From positions 62,001-126,000 of the forward strand of contig JADJQQ010000029.1 of assembly GCA_016712625.1 (NCBI GenBank): a stretch of DNA of 64,000 nt, read 5' to 3'. The stretch's first letter is position 1. Each line of letters starts with the position of its first letter. Shown piece by piece: positions 42,732 to 52,170 of the stretch. The notes beneath the pieces are model-generated. The model did no database searches. It was not told the DNA's origin and saw nothing but the letters and a program-made list of their open reading frames with translations. This DNA comes from Candidatus Competibacteraceae bacterium. GTDB lineage: Bacteria; Pseudomonadota; Gammaproteobacteria; Competibacterales; Competibacteraceae. The position numbers and the translations under genes were made by a program.

Positions 42732-44633
42732 ATGAGGATGGAACTTACATTTAGGATAATCGCTTTTGGGATTCAACCCCAATTTGACTCGCAAAGGATA
42801 CGTAATCAGCTTCCGAAACTCTTTATGGGTGACCCGACGGGGGTCAGTACGATCATTGATCGGATTCTCACCAACCAACAGGTGATCCTCGCTAAAAACG
42901 TACCTCGGGAGAATGCCGAACATCTCCGGCAGATCCTCACTGAAATGGGTTTGAAATGTCGCATGGAGCCGATGCAATTGACTCTGGCTCCAATCGACGA
43001 CGAAATTTCGCTTTATAAGTGCCCTGCCTGCGGCTACAAACAACCCATCAGTAGCCGGGGTATCTGCAAGCGCTGTGGCGTGGTCAGCCGTAACTACCAG
43101 GACTACTGCCAACTGAAAGAAGCCCAGGAGCTGGAGCGTCAACGCTCACGGACTGTGCAGCTTAAAAAAACCTGGAAGCTGTTACCGATCCTCACCAACA
43201 TCGGCATTGCCGCCGGTATCGGCGTCGCCATCGGTCTGGCGTTTTGGTCTATCGAGATCGATCGGCCGCCCCAAACTACAACACAACCAGAATCCAGCGT
43301 CCGCTCCGCCATCAATGCTTCTCTGGAAAACGCGACCAAGTTAGAGCCCATCGCCCCCCAACCCGCTAAAACCAGCGCTAATCAAACATCCGCCTCTTCA
43401 AGCGCCAGCCTACCCAGCACACCACCGTTTGCCGACCCCAAACCACCGGTCATCCCACCCCCCCCTATTGCTACGCCCCAGCCGCAACCGGTCAGTCCAC
43501 CCGTTTTTGGGAGCACCGATTCAGCTACCCCATTCTCCGGAAGGGCCTCCACCCCATCGACGGCCTCTCAAAATAAGAAGGCCCTTCCCAACCCGACTCT
43601 TGAATCTATCTACAATCGTGACAACACCCTTTCCAGCAACAGCACCGACCACTCGGAACAAACGGACGGTTCGACCTCGCCCGCGCCTGATAAATCCACC
43701 GCCGTCACAACGCCGCCCACCAATACCCCGCCTCCGGCCCGCGCCAGCAACCCGCGTCTGCTGATTGGTTTGGCGCGCTACCAAGCCGAAAAGGGCGATC
43801 TCGCCGCCGCTCAAGATACCTTCAAACAGCTTAACGGCCTATCCGATAGCTACGTTAGTAACCTTCCGGCCGAACAAGTAGACGCTTTTACTAGCACTCG
43901 CGTCGAAACCATGGCGGTACTGGCCAACCAGGAGTACAAACAGAAAGCGTTTTCCGTGGCGCAGGAACTCTGGTTGCAAGCGATCAATTTGACCAACAAC
44001 ATCAAGTTTTCGAACGAACGCGCGGTAGCGCTCGCCAGCCTTGCTCGCTCTTTGCATAGCAGTAATACCGCCACCGCTCGTACTTATTTCAAACGCGCTG
44101 AAGAAAACGCCCGCGTTATCGAAGATTCCGCACTCCGCGCCACGACCTTGAGCGTATTGGCGCGGGACTTGGCGGCTACCGGCCGTTCGGATCAATCTCG
44201 CGAGCTTTTCGCGCAAGCTAAAACGCTTGTCGCCGAGTTACCGAATCCAACCATCCGGCTGATCGCCCTAAGCGTGGTCGCCCAACACCTTGCCGAGGCG
44301 GGCGACACCACCACCGCCAACAGTCTGTTGGAGCAGATCGACACGATAAAAATTGAAGCACCGCCGTTGGCCGTGATCCAGCACCGCCTCCAAGCGCAAG
44401 GCGCTATCGCTCGCGATCTCGCGCGTAAAGGCGATCCATCGGCCAAAACGCAACTGATGGCGACGCTCCGTTCGGCTGAAACCGTCGCTCAGCCCGCCAC
44501 TCGCGATGCCGTTCTGTTGTATCTGGCCCAAACGCTGGTCCATGCTGGCGATCCCAAATCCGCCGATCAAATCGTGGCCGAGCTGTTGAAAAAGCATGGT
44601 ATATCGACCACTACGGCTAAAGCTCAGTTATAA
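42732..44633 (+). CDS. Zinc-ribbon, membrane-anchored TPR-like protein
   Basis: About 633 residues. The first 80 residues (RILTNQQVILAKNVPRENAEHLRQILTEMG) look like a small alpha/beta module similar to the C-terminal domain of ribosomal protein L7/L12. A zinc ribbon follows, with Cys97, 100, 112 and 115 (CPACGYKQPISSRGICKRCG). One membrane helix at about 151-173, a Pro/Ser/Thr-rich linker (178-330) and a long helical-repeat region (340-620) with TPR-like units (RARYFKRAEENARVIEDSALRATTLSVLARDLAATG type) complete it. The first part is thus cytosolic and the repeats periplasmic. The role is unknown. GTG 42726 and ATG 42738 are alternative starts. Confidence 0.7.
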   Translation: MRMELTFRIIAFGIQPQFDSQRIRNQLPKLFMGDPTGVSTIIDRILTNQQVILAKNVPRENAEHLRQILTEMGLKCRMEPMQLTLAPIDDEISLYKCPACGYKQPISSRGICKRCGVVSRNYQDYCQLKEAQELERQRSRTVQLKKTWKLLPILTNIGIAAGIGVAIGLAFWSIEIDRPPQTTTQPESSVRSAINASLENATKLEPIAPQPAKTSANQTSASSSASLPSTPPFADPKPPVIPPPPIATPQPQPVSPPVFGSTDSATPFSGRASTPSTASQNKKALPNPTLESIYNRDNTLSSNSTDHSEQTDGSTSPAPDKSTAVTTPPTNTPPPARASNPRLLIGLARYQAEKGDLAAAQDTFKQLNGLSDSYVSNLPAEQVDAFTSTRVETMAVLANQEYKQKAFSVAQELWLQAINLTNNIKFSNERAVALASLARSLHSSNTATARTYFKRAEENARVIEDSALRATTLSVLARDLAATGRSDQSRELFAQAKTLVAELPNPTIRLIALSVVAQHLAEAGDTTTANSLLEQIDTIKIEAPPLAVIQHRLQAQGAIARDLARKGDPSAKTQLMATLRSAETVAQPATRDAVLLYLAQTLVHAGDPKSADQIVAELLKKHGISTTTAKAQL

Positions 44634-44925
44634 AATTGCTGATTGGCTCATCAAATTTTAGATATTCTTAAGCGCAAAGCCATTAGCGGGCACCACAACT
44701 CTGTCATAAATATTTGACTGTCGATCTAACCTAAACTCGTTAACCTCATCAAACCGTTGTAGCTAAAAACCTCCGCTAGGGATCGAGCAGCAGTCGCCAT
44801 CCGAGCGTCAACGCCGCCCCTAAATCCGCATCAGCCAATCGGTTTGAATGCATAGCCGCCTTTCTCCAGGGGCGCGCTTGGTCTGCAATTGATACCGTCC
44901 TGTTCTATTTGAAGGAGGTCTTCTC

Positions 44926-46056
44926 ATGTCTCTCGTCCATTTTTTCGTGATTATTGCCTTGACGACCATGGCGAGCTTAGTTCAAGGCGCGGAGTCAACC
45001 CTCTCCAGCGAGGAACACGCTTTTCGGGTAGTGATCGTAACTAAAGGGTTGGAATATCCGTGGGGATTGGCTTTTCTCCCCGACGGCCGCCGTTTGGTGA
45101 CCGAACGGCCGGGCCGTTTGCGTCTGGTCGCCAGCGATGGAACGCTCGACCCCCAACCGGTGGCGGGTCTACCAACGATTGCGGCCCAGGGTCAGGGCGG
45201 CTTGTTGGACGTGGCGCTGCATCCTCAATTTAGGGATAACCAGCTGGTTTATCTGTCCTATGCGGCGCGCGGGACGGGGGGTATCGGCACCGAGGTGGCG
45301 CGCGGGCGATTGGTGGATCACCGACTGGAGAATGTCGAAGTGCTGTACCGGCAAGCACCGAAATCGGGCACGGGGCGTCATTTTGGATCGCGGTTGGTGT
45401 TCGATCGGGAGGGTCGCCTTTACATCACGCAGGGTGATCGGGGTGAAATGGAGCGGGCGCAAAAATTGGATGATCTGGCCGGCAAAATCGTCCGGTTGAA
45501 TGCGGACGGCAAAGTCCCCGCCGATAATCCCTTTGTCAACCGCGCCGGCGTCCGACCTGAGATTTATTCGCTGGGGAATCGCAACGTGCAGGGCGCCGCC
45601 TTGCACCCGGTCACCGGCGAACTTTGGACTCATGAACACGGCCCCCAGGGCGGAGATGAGGTGAATGTGATTCGCGCCGGCCGTAATTATGGCTGGCCAA
45701 CCATCACGTATGGCGTCGAATATGGGATTGGAACCAAGATCGGCGAGGGCACCCACAAAGCGGGCATGGAACAACCACTGCACATCTGGGTTCCGTCAAT
45801 CGCGCCGTCAGGACTGGCCTTTTACCAGGGCGACCGGTTCCCACGCTGGCGCAACGATTTATTCGTCGGTGCATTACGAAGCCAAATCCTGGTGCGATTG
45901 CGCTTCGACGGCGAAAAACTCATGCGGGAAGAACGGCTGCTGGAAGGCGTGTTGGGCCGCCTCCGCGACGTGCGCTCCGGCCCTGACGGCTATCTGTATC
46001 TGCTGACCGATTCACCCAATGGCGCGATCGCCCGCTTGGAACCGGTAGCAAAATAA
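44926..46056 (+). CDS. PQQ-dependent sugar dehydrogenase family protein
   Basis: 376 residues with a signal peptide (LVHFFVIIALTTMASLVQGAE), so periplasmic. A six-bladed beta-propeller of the Asd/YliI type follows: GLEYPWGLAFLPDGRRLVTERPGRL, GQGGLLDVALHPQF, GSRLVFDREGRLYITQGDRG, NVQGAALHPVTGELWTHEHGPQGGDEVNVI and GLAFYQGDRFPRW. Members oxidise aldose sugars using PQQ. The catalytic His should lie in one of the H-P strands, but I did not assign it. PQQ synthesis genes are not in the window. A good ribosome site (gaaggaggtc) precedes the ATG. Confidence 0.88.
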   Translation: MSLVHFFVIIALTTMASLVQGAESTLSSEEHAFRVVIVTKGLEYPWGLAFLPDGRRLVTERPGRLRLVASDGTLDPQPVAGLPTIAAQGQGGLLDVALHPQFRDNQLVYLSYAARGTGGIGTEVARGRLVDHRLENVEVLYRQAPKSGTGRHFGSRLVFDREGRLYITQGDRGEMERAQKLDDLAGKIVRLNADGKVPADNPFVNRAGVRPEIYSLGNRNVQGAALHPVTGELWTHEHGPQGGDEVNVIRAGRNYGWPTITYGVEYGIGTKIGEGTHKAGMEQPLHIWVPSIAPSGLAFYQGDRFPRWRNDLFVGALRSQILVRLRFDGEKLMREERLLEGVLGRLRDVRSGPDGYLYLLTDSPNGAIARLEPVAK

Positions 46057-46229
46057 CGGCGCTTTTTAGGTCGGGCCAAAGCGCTTTCCAACCGCACATT
46101 CAATCATTTTCGTAAGTAACGCATCCAAACGACGCGGACCAACGCAATAGGCAAGGAAGCCCTCGGTGCTTCAGCGGCGCCATTCAAAAGCCGCTTCACC
46201 TAACCATGTCTATCGAGGAGGATTGTGAT

Positions 46230-47789
46230 ATGTCCCGCCCGCTTGCCCGCACTTGTCTGAATCTGGCTCTGACCCTGGCCATCGCCGCCGGCGCTCAGGC
46301 CGCCAACCACCGGGAAGCACCGCTCACCGCGCTCGATCACAAGGCCGACATCACCGATTTCTTCGCCTTCGTCAGCTATGACGATCCCAGCAAAGTCACG
46401 TTGATCCTCAACGTCGATCCACTGCTGGAACCCAGCAACGGCCCCAATTATTTCCCCTTCGATCCCGAAATCGTCTACGCCATCCGAGTTGATAATAACC
46501 ACGATGCCGTCGAAGATTTACGTTTCGAATTTCGCTTCACCACCGAAATCCGCGCACCCGGCGTGTTTACCAGCCTCGTTGGCGCGGGTAACGGTATCCC
46601 GGCGCCCGCCAATTCCCCCGCGCCGATCGCACCCGGCACACCGCTGATCCCGCCGGCCATCACCGCGTTGGATGGGACCGGTTCCGAGGGCTTCAATCTA
46701 CGCCAGCGCTACACCGTGAGCTTTGTAAAAGACAAACAACGCACTGAATTAGCCAACGGCCTGATCGCGGTGCCAACCAATGTTGGATCGCGCACCATGC
46801 CCGATTATCCCAGCTTGGCGCAACAAGGTATTTACCCAATCGACAAAGGCATCACCGTATTCGCCGGCACGGTGGACGATCCGTTCTGGATCGATCTCGG
46901 CGCGACCTTCGATTCAGTCAATCTCCGTCAATTGCCGAACGGCAGCGGCATTCCCGCCGTGCTGACCAAAGAGCAGGACGCGGACGATACTCGCAACTTT
47001 GCCGCCGACGATGTGGCGGGTTTCAACGTCAACGCCATCGCCATCGAAGTACCGGTCACGCTGCTGACGTATGACGGCAAGCCACACGCCGCCAACGATC
47101 CACTGGCCACCATCGGTACCTGGGGCACCACCTCGCGACCGCAGACTAAAGTGTACCGACGTCCGGGCGAGCCGCCGAACCTGTCCGAGCGGCTGACCCA
47201 GATCCAGCGCATGGGCAATCCGCTGTTCAACGAACTGCTGATCGGCACCGGCGATAAGGACAAGTTCAGCATGAGCCAACCCAAAAGCGATGCGCAGTTC
47301 GCGAATTACGCGCTCGACCCGTTGCTGGCGCGGGTGCTGAACGCGATCTACGCCGAAAAGCTGCCGATCCCGATCCCACCGCGCACGGATCTGTTGCCGC
47401 TGGTCACTTACATGGCGCCCATCGCCGCGCCCGATACCCCGGCTGGACCGGTCGCCGACTTGCTGCGGCTCAATACCGGCGTTCCGGCGACCCCGACCGC
47501 GCAACGCAAGCGGATGGGTTTGCTGGCCGGGGATGCGGCCGGCTTTCCAAACGGCCGGCGGGTGTCGGACGATGTGACCGATATCGCGCTGCGTGCCGTG
47601 GCCGGCGTGCTGGCGGGCGGCAACTTCGCCGGCTTCCCGCACAACAGCCTCGGCGATGGCGTCAACGCCAATGATATGCCTTATCCAGAAAACTTCCCCT
47701 ATCTAGGTCTGGCGCATTCCGGCCGCGACAGCCGCCACGTCGACCCCGACGAGCCGGGTTGCGCGGCTGGCAATTGCCCGGTCGATTGA
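46230..47789 (+). CDS. Secreted DUF4331 protein
   Basis: 519 residues from ATG 46230, which follows gaggaggatt. The signal peptide LARTCLNLALTLAIAAGAQA is followed at once by ANHREAPLTALDHKADITDFFAFVSY, the standard start of DUF4331, with its conserved H-R-E-A-P and D-x-x-D motifs. Further family blocks are EIVYAIRVDNNHDAVEDLRFEFRF and SDDVTDIALRAVAGVL. The domain is beta-rich; its function is unknown, but it is often found beside TPR and HupE/UreJ-like genes, as here. Its C-terminal Cys pair (PGCAAGNCPVD) could form a disulphide. First gene of a six-gene run to 52101. Confidence 0.88.
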   Translation: MSRPLARTCLNLALTLAIAAGAQAANHREAPLTALDHKADITDFFAFVSYDDPSKVTLILNVDPLLEPSNGPNYFPFDPEIVYAIRVDNNHDAVEDLRFEFRFTTEIRAPGVFTSLVGAGNGIPAPANSPAPIAPGTPLIPPAITALDGTGSEGFNLRQRYTVSFVKDKQRTELANGLIAVPTNVGSRTMPDYPSLAQQGIYPIDKGITVFAGTVDDPFWIDLGATFDSVNLRQLPNGSGIPAVLTKEQDADDTRNFAADDVAGFNVNAIAIEVPVTLLTYDGKPHAANDPLATIGTWGTTSRPQTKVYRRPGEPPNLSERLTQIQRMGNPLFNELLIGTGDKDKFSMSQPKSDAQFANYALDPLLARVLNAIYAEKLPIPIPPRTDLLPLVTYMAPIAAPDTPAGPVADLLRLNTGVPATPTAQRKRMGLLAGDAAGFPNGRRVSDDVTDIALRAVAGVLAGGNFAGFPHNSLGDGVNANDMPYPENFPYLGLAHSGRDSRHVDPDEPGCAAGNCPVD

Positions 47790-47803
47790 AGAACCACCAT
47801 CGG

Positions 47804-49045
47804 ATGCGACCGCTCATGAACGCGCTGATTACTGTTCGTTCCATCCAAGCGGGAGCCGGCGGAAGGGCCGGGCGCTGGCTGCTCGGCTTACTGCTGTGCA
47901 TCGCCGGCCCGGCGCTGGCGGCAACCCCGTTTATCCCCGCCGACCCCGATCAGGTGCTAGAGAAGTTGCCGCTGGCGGCGATCAAACCCCAACTTCGGGA
48001 ACTGCAAGGGCTGCAACGTCAGTTGGCGGCCCGGCCCGACGACCTGGAATTGGCCCTGCAAATTGCTCGCCGCCATCTCGCCATCGGCCGCGCCGAGGCG
48101 GATCCGCGCTATTACGGCTACGCTCAAGCCGCGCTCGCGCCCTGGTGGCACCGGAATCCGCCGCCGTCCGAGGCGTTGTTGCTGCGGGCGGTGCTGCGCC
48201 AGAACCGCCACGACTTCGACGGCGCGCTGGCCGATTTGCGGCATGTGCTGGCGATTCAGCCCCGTCACGCTACGGCTTGGCTCAATCAAGCGGTTATCCA
48301 ACAAGTGCGCGGCGAACCGGTGGAAGCGTTACAAAGCTGCCTGGCGCTGCGGCGGCTGGCTAGCCCGCTGATCTTCAACACTTGCACCAGCGGCGCGCTG
48401 GGTGGAAACGGTCAGGCGGAGTTCGCTTACACCACTCTGCGGCGGGCGCTGGAAAGCACGCCCGATAGTGGGGTTGAGGAGCGGCTGTGGGCGCTGACCG
48501 TGCTGGCGGAAATCGCGACACAGCGCGGCGCGACGGCCGATGCCGAGCAGCATTTCCGCGCCGCGCTGACTCTCGGACGGCGCGATGTCTACCTGCTCGG
48601 CGCTTACACTGATTTCCTGCTCGATCAAAACCGACCAGCCGAAGTACGCGATCTGCTCAAGGACGAGCAGCGGGCCGACCATCTGCTGCTGCGGCTGGCG
48701 TTGGCGGAGCGGCGCATGGACGATCCGGCCTGGCAACGCCACGCTGAACTCCTGGAAGCGCGGTTCGCCGCCGCCCGCCAGCGCGGCGATAACACGCACA
48801 TCGCCACCGAAGCGCGGCTGTTGCTGGAGTTGCGCCAACAGCCACAGCAAGCGTTGGAGTTAGCGCAACGCAATTGGGCGCGGGGCCAGCGCGAACCGCG
48901 AGATGCCCGGCTATTGCTGGAAGCGGCGTTGGCCGCCAAGCAACCGAAGGCGGCGCGCGCGGTGCTTGAATGGCTGAGCCGCGTCAAGCTGGAAGATCAG
49001 CGTTTGGCCGGGTCGAGCCAGCGCTTGCGGGAGCTTTCGTCATGA
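47804..49045 (+). CDS. Periplasmic TPR-repeat protein
   Basis: About 413 residues. An N-terminal hydrophobic segment (WLLGLLLCIAGPALA) serves as a signal. The rest is helical repeats of 30-34 residues, such as LLLRAVLRQNRHDFDGALADLRHVLAIQPRHATAWLNQA, a clear TPR. There is no catalytic motif; protein binding is the likely role. It begins 14 bp after the DUF4331 stop and its own stop overlaps the start of the HupE-like gene (ATGA), so all three are co-translated. ATG 47816 is an alternative start. Confidence 0.82.
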   Translation: MRPLMNALITVRSIQAGAGGRAGRWLLGLLLCIAGPALAATPFIPADPDQVLEKLPLAAIKPQLRELQGLQRQLAARPDDLELALQIARRHLAIGRAEADPRYYGYAQAALAPWWHRNPPPSEALLLRAVLRQNRHDFDGALADLRHVLAIQPRHATAWLNQAVIQQVRGEPVEALQSCLALRRLASPLIFNTCTSGALGGNGQAEFAYTTLRRALESTPDSGVEERLWALTVLAEIATQRGATADAEQHFRAALTLGRRDVYLLGAYTDFLLDQNRPAEVRDLLKDEQRADHLLLRLALAERRMDDPAWQRHAELLEARFAAARQRGDNTHIATEARLLLELRQQPQQALELAQRNWARGQREPRDARLLLEAALAAKQPKAARAVLEWLSRVKLEDQRLAGSSQRLRELSS

Positions 49046-50355
49046 TAGCCAACCGAGTGGAAACCCGAATGATTCGTAACAGGCCAGAAAAACCGGATGA
49101 CAGCATGGCGCGCGCGGGCGTCTGGTTCTTCACCCCGTTGTTGCCGTTGGCGGTCTTACTGCTCTTGCTGTTGGGCCTGACGCCGATTGCTTCCGCCCAC
49201 AAACCCAGCGACAGCTATCTGAGCCTGACCCCGCATGAAGGCGGCTGGCATGCGCGCTGGGACATCGCGCTGCGCGACTTGGAATACGCGGTCGGTTTGG
49301 ACGGAAACGGTGATGGCGCGATCACTTGGGGCGAGTTGCAAACCCAGGGAAATACGGTGATTCAGTACGCTTTCGGGCATTTAACGTTGCACGCCGGTGA
49401 AACGCTTTGCGCCACGCGTCCCAACACGCTGCGGGTTGTCGACCACAGCGACGGCGCTTACGCGGTTCTTGATTTTTTTCTGAATTGTCCGGCAGTTGGC
49501 GCGCAAACCCTAGACTACCAACTATTCTTTGCGTTGGACCCTTCTCATCGGGGTCTGCTGCGGGTGGATGGGCCAGCCGGTACGGAAACCGCCGTGCTGT
49601 CGCCGGAACAACGGCAACGGACGCTTGACGCCGCCCCAGCCAGCGGCTGGCAACAATTTGCGAGCTATTGGAAAGAGGGGATATGGCACATCTGGATCGG
49701 CTTCGACCACATCCTGTTCCTGCTGGCCTTGTTGCTGCCGGCGGTGCTGTGGTGGGAAAACGGCCGCTGGCGACCGGCGACGGCGCTGCGCGCCGTGCTG
49801 CTCAACACCGCCGCCATCGTGACTGCTTTCACGCTCGCCCATTCGTTAACCTTGACGCTGGCGGTGCTGGGTGTGGTGGATTTGCCCAGCCGACTGGTGG
49901 AATCCGCCATCGCCTTAACGGTGGTGCTGGCGGCGCTCAACAATCTGTTTCCGCTGGTTACGACGCGACGCTGGTTGCTGGCCTTCGGGCTGGGACTGAT
50001 TCACGGCTTCGGTTTCGCCAGCGTCCTGCGGGATTTGGGGCTGCCCGACGGCGCGCTGGCGCTGGCGCTGGCTGGCTTCAACCTGGGGGTCGAGACCGGC
50101 CAACTGGCCCTCGTCGCGATTGCGCTGCCGCTGATGTTCGCCCTGCGTCAGACTTGGCTGTACCGGCGGCTGGCTTTGCCGGTCGGCTCGGCTCTCGTCG
50201 CTTTGCTCGCTTTGATCTGGTTTCTGGAGCGCGGGTTAAACCTCACGTTGCTATCGGCCTCGGCGGCGCGCGGCGTTCCCCTCACAATCTCATTCGCGCC
50301 CGCGTCGATTTCCAATCTTCCGCTTTCTTCTTTACCCCAACCGACACTGAGTTAA
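49042..50355 (+). CDS. HupE/UreJ family membrane protein with an EF-hand loop
   Basis: 437 residues. An N-terminal membrane segment or signal (TPLLPLAVLLLLLLGLTPIASA) precedes an extracytoplasmic domain of about 180 residues, which includes DGNGDGAITWGE (87-98), matching the 12-residue calcium loop of EF hands (acidic or polar at 1, 3, 5, 9 and 12). The C-terminal half has about seven helices with GIWHIWIGFDHILFLLALLLPA and LTLAHSLTLTLAVLG, the H-I-x-x-G-x-D-H-I-L-F pattern of the HupE/UreJ-like family. The family is linked to metal or hydrogenase functions, but this long form is of unknown role. Confidence 0.82.
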   Translation: MIANRVETRMIRNRPEKPDDSMARAGVWFFTPLLPLAVLLLLLLGLTPIASAHKPSDSYLSLTPHEGGWHARWDIALRDLEYAVGLDGNGDGAITWGELQTQGNTVIQYAFGHLTLHAGETLCATRPNTLRVVDHSDGAYAVLDFFLNCPAVGAQTLDYQLFFALDPSHRGLLRVDGPAGTETAVLSPEQRQRTLDAAPASGWQQFASYWKEGIWHIWIGFDHILFLLALLLPAVLWWENGRWRPATALRAVLLNTAAIVTAFTLAHSLTLTLAVLGVVDLPSRLVESAIALTVVLAALNNLFPLVTTRRWLLAFGLGLIHGFGFASVLRDLGLPDGALALALAGFNLGVETGQLALVAIALPLMFALRQTWLYRRLALPVGSALVALLALIWFLERGLNLTLLSASAARGVPLTISFAPASISNLPLSSLPQPTLS

Positions 50356-50373
50356 CCCTTGGAGGATACTGCC

Positions 50374-50844
50374 ATGCTTGCGACTGTTCACTTACACCGC
50401 CTGCTGCCCGTCGCCGCTGCCTTGGCCTTGGTGGCCTGCACCCAAACATCCCAGATGGTGGACGCCCCGATGAAGGCGATGAAAGGGACGCCAACCTTGT
50501 ACGACCGCCTGGGCGGACAGCCGGCCATCGACGCCGTGGTGGACGATTTTGTCGCCAATGTCGCCGCCGACAAGCGGATCAACAAGTTTTTCGCCAACGC
50601 CAACATCCCCCGGCTGAAGCGGCTGCTGGGCGAGCAGATTTGCGCCGGCGCGGGCGGCCCCTGCACCTACACCGGCCGCGACATGAAGACGACCCACGCC
50701 AACATGGGCGTTACCGAGCGGCATTTCAACGCGCTGGTGGAAGATTTGGTCATCAGCCTCGACAAGCACAAGGTGCCACAGAAAGAGCAACAAGAATTGC
50801 TGGGCTTGCTGGGGCCGATGAAAGCCGACATCGTGACTCGCTGA
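50374..50844 (+). CDS. Group 1 truncated haemoglobin, predicted lipoprotein
   Basis: 156 residues from ATG 50374 (ttggaggat upstream). The first 22 residues end in ALVAC, a lipobox. The globin part is TLYDRLGGQPAIDAVVDDFV (helices A-B), KRINKFFANANIPRLKRLLG, and then TGRDMKTTHANMGVTERHFN, with the proximal haem-binding His. Group 1 truncated globins bind O2 or NO, but most lack a lipid anchor. This one would sit at the periplasmic face of a membrane. It lies 18 bp after the HupE-like gene in the same direction, so haem and gas chemistry may belong to this cluster. Confidence 0.85.
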   Translation: MLATVHLHRLLPVAAALALVACTQTSQMVDAPMKAMKGTPTLYDRLGGQPAIDAVVDDFVANVAADKRINKFFANANIPRLKRLLGEQICAGAGGPCTYTGRDMKTTHANMGVTERHFNALVEDLVISLDKHKVPQKEQQELLGLLGPMKADIVTR

Positions 50845-50866
50845 TCCTCGCGAGGAACCCAAAACC

Positions 50867-51547
50867 ATGCCCGCGCGCAACGTTGAGTCCTTCCCGCTGG
50901 TCGGACCGCGTTGCCGCGCGCCATGGAGCGGGCTAAAATCTCGGCGCAATACCATTTGGAGCCAACAACGCGCCTTGGACTCGGCCCGCCAGTCACCCCC
51001 ACCTCCCTCCGATCCTCTGCCCGAGCTGCTAGCGGCCACCGCGCGCGGCGACCGCCGGGCGTTCGCGGAACTCTATCAGCTTACCAAAAGCCGCCTGTAC
51101 GCCATCACGCTGGCGTTGCTGCGCCAGCAGGACGCGGCCGAAGATGTGTTGCAGGAAACCTATCTAGCGGTCTGGCGCACGGCGGGCCAATACCAGCCCG
51201 GCCGCGCTCCGGTCATGGTCTGGCTGATGGCGATAGCCCGGCACCGAGCCATCGAACTGTTGCGGCAACGGCGGCGGCGGGCGGCGGAAACTCATGCCGA
51301 GTCGTTGGCCGAGGACGCCTTGCAAATCCCCGACCCGTCGCCCGCCCCGGCGGTCGATCATCTGGCTCACGCCATTCAGGAGTGTCTGCGGCGGCTGTCT
51401 GACGACCAATCCGCGGCGATCAAACTGGCGTTCTTCCACGGCCACAGCCATGAAGAACTGGCGGCGCGGTTACAAACGCCGCTCGGCACGGTCAAAAGCT
51501 GGGTGCGACGGGGTTTGCTGCAACTGAAGGGGTGCCTGGACTCATGA
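50867..51547 (+). CDS. ECF-type RNA polymerase sigma factor
   Basis: 226 residues from ATG 50867. Region 2 is RRAFAELYQLTKSRLYAITLALL..DAAEDVLQETYLAVWR and region 4 is LRRLSDDQSAAIKLAFFHGHSHEELAARLQTPLGTVKSWVRRGLLQLK. The first 40 residues are poorly ordered, so a later TTG (50975) may be the true start. The anti-sigma gene starts inside its stop codon (ATGA). The sigma factor presumably transcribes its own operon or the DUF4331 group upstream; no promoter consensus was sought by computation. Confidence 0.9.
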   Translation: MPARNVESFPLVGPRCRAPWSGLKSRRNTIWSQQRALDSARQSPPPPSDPLPELLAATARGDRRAFAELYQLTKSRLYAITLALLRQQDAAEDVLQETYLAVWRTAGQYQPGRAPVMVWLMAIARHRAIELLRQRRRRAAETHAESLAEDALQIPDPSPAPAVDHLAHAIQECLRRLSDDQSAAIKLAFFHGHSHEELAARLQTPLGTVKSWVRRGLLQLKGCLDS

Positions 51548-52101
51548 ACCGAAACGAAGTCGAACAACTGGCGGGCGATTATGTGCTCGGCGCGCTGAGC
51601 GGGCTGGAGCTAACCGAATTCGAGGCGAACCTGGCCCGCGATCCAAAGTTGCAACAATTGGTCGCCGCCTGGGAGCGACGGCTGACGCCGTTGGCCGCCA
51701 CGCTGCCCGAAGTAGAACCGCGCGCCTCGGTCTGGGACGCCATCGAAGCGGCGCTTGATGACGCCGGTCCGCCCGCCACCGTCACCGTCCGCAGTGGCGA
51801 AGGAGAGTGGCGAACCTTGGTGCCAGGCACGGAAATTAAGGTGCTGATGGTGGATCGGGACGCGGGCTTTCAGTCCTTTCTGCTGCGGCTCGCCCCTGGC
51901 ACCCGGCTGCCGCCGCACGACCACAGTATTCTGGAAGAATGCCTGTTGCTGGAAGGCGATATGCTGATTGGCGATCGCGCTTACAGCCGGGGCGACTATC
52001 ACGCCGCGCTGCCCGGCTCGCGTCACGCCCCGATTTCCACCCGCAACGGCGGCGTGGTGTTTATCCGCAGCGAACTTCGCCCGGAAATGCTGGCGTGCTG
52101 A
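51544..52101 (+). CDS. Cupin-type anti-sigma factor (ChrR-like)
   Basis: 185 residues. The N-terminal domain (residues 1-85) holds EQLAGDYVLGALSGLELTEFEANLARDPKLQQLVAAWERRL, a zinc-free anti-sigma domain similar to RskA/ChrR. The C-terminal part is a cupin: RLAPGTRLPPHDHSILEECLLLEGDMLIGDRAYSRGDYHAAL, with the two His of the metal site in P-P-H-D-H and Glu just after. In ChrR, such a cupin senses singlet oxygen or peroxides. Coupled translation with the ECF factor shows they are partners. The signal here is inferred, not shown. Confidence 0.85.
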   Translation: MNRNEVEQLAGDYVLGALSGLELTEFEANLARDPKLQQLVAAWERRLTPLAATLPEVEPRASVWDAIEAALDDAGPPATVTVRSGEGEWRTLVPGTEIKVLMVDRDAGFQSFLLRLAPGTRLPPHDHSILEECLLLEGDMLIGDRAYSRGDYHAALPGSRHAPISTRNGGVVFIRSELRPEMLAC

Positions 52102-52170
52102 GCGCGCTCTTGCGACGCGCTCAGCCGCTTTTTCATGCCATCACGGGCTTTGCGATCCATCCCGATCCCA

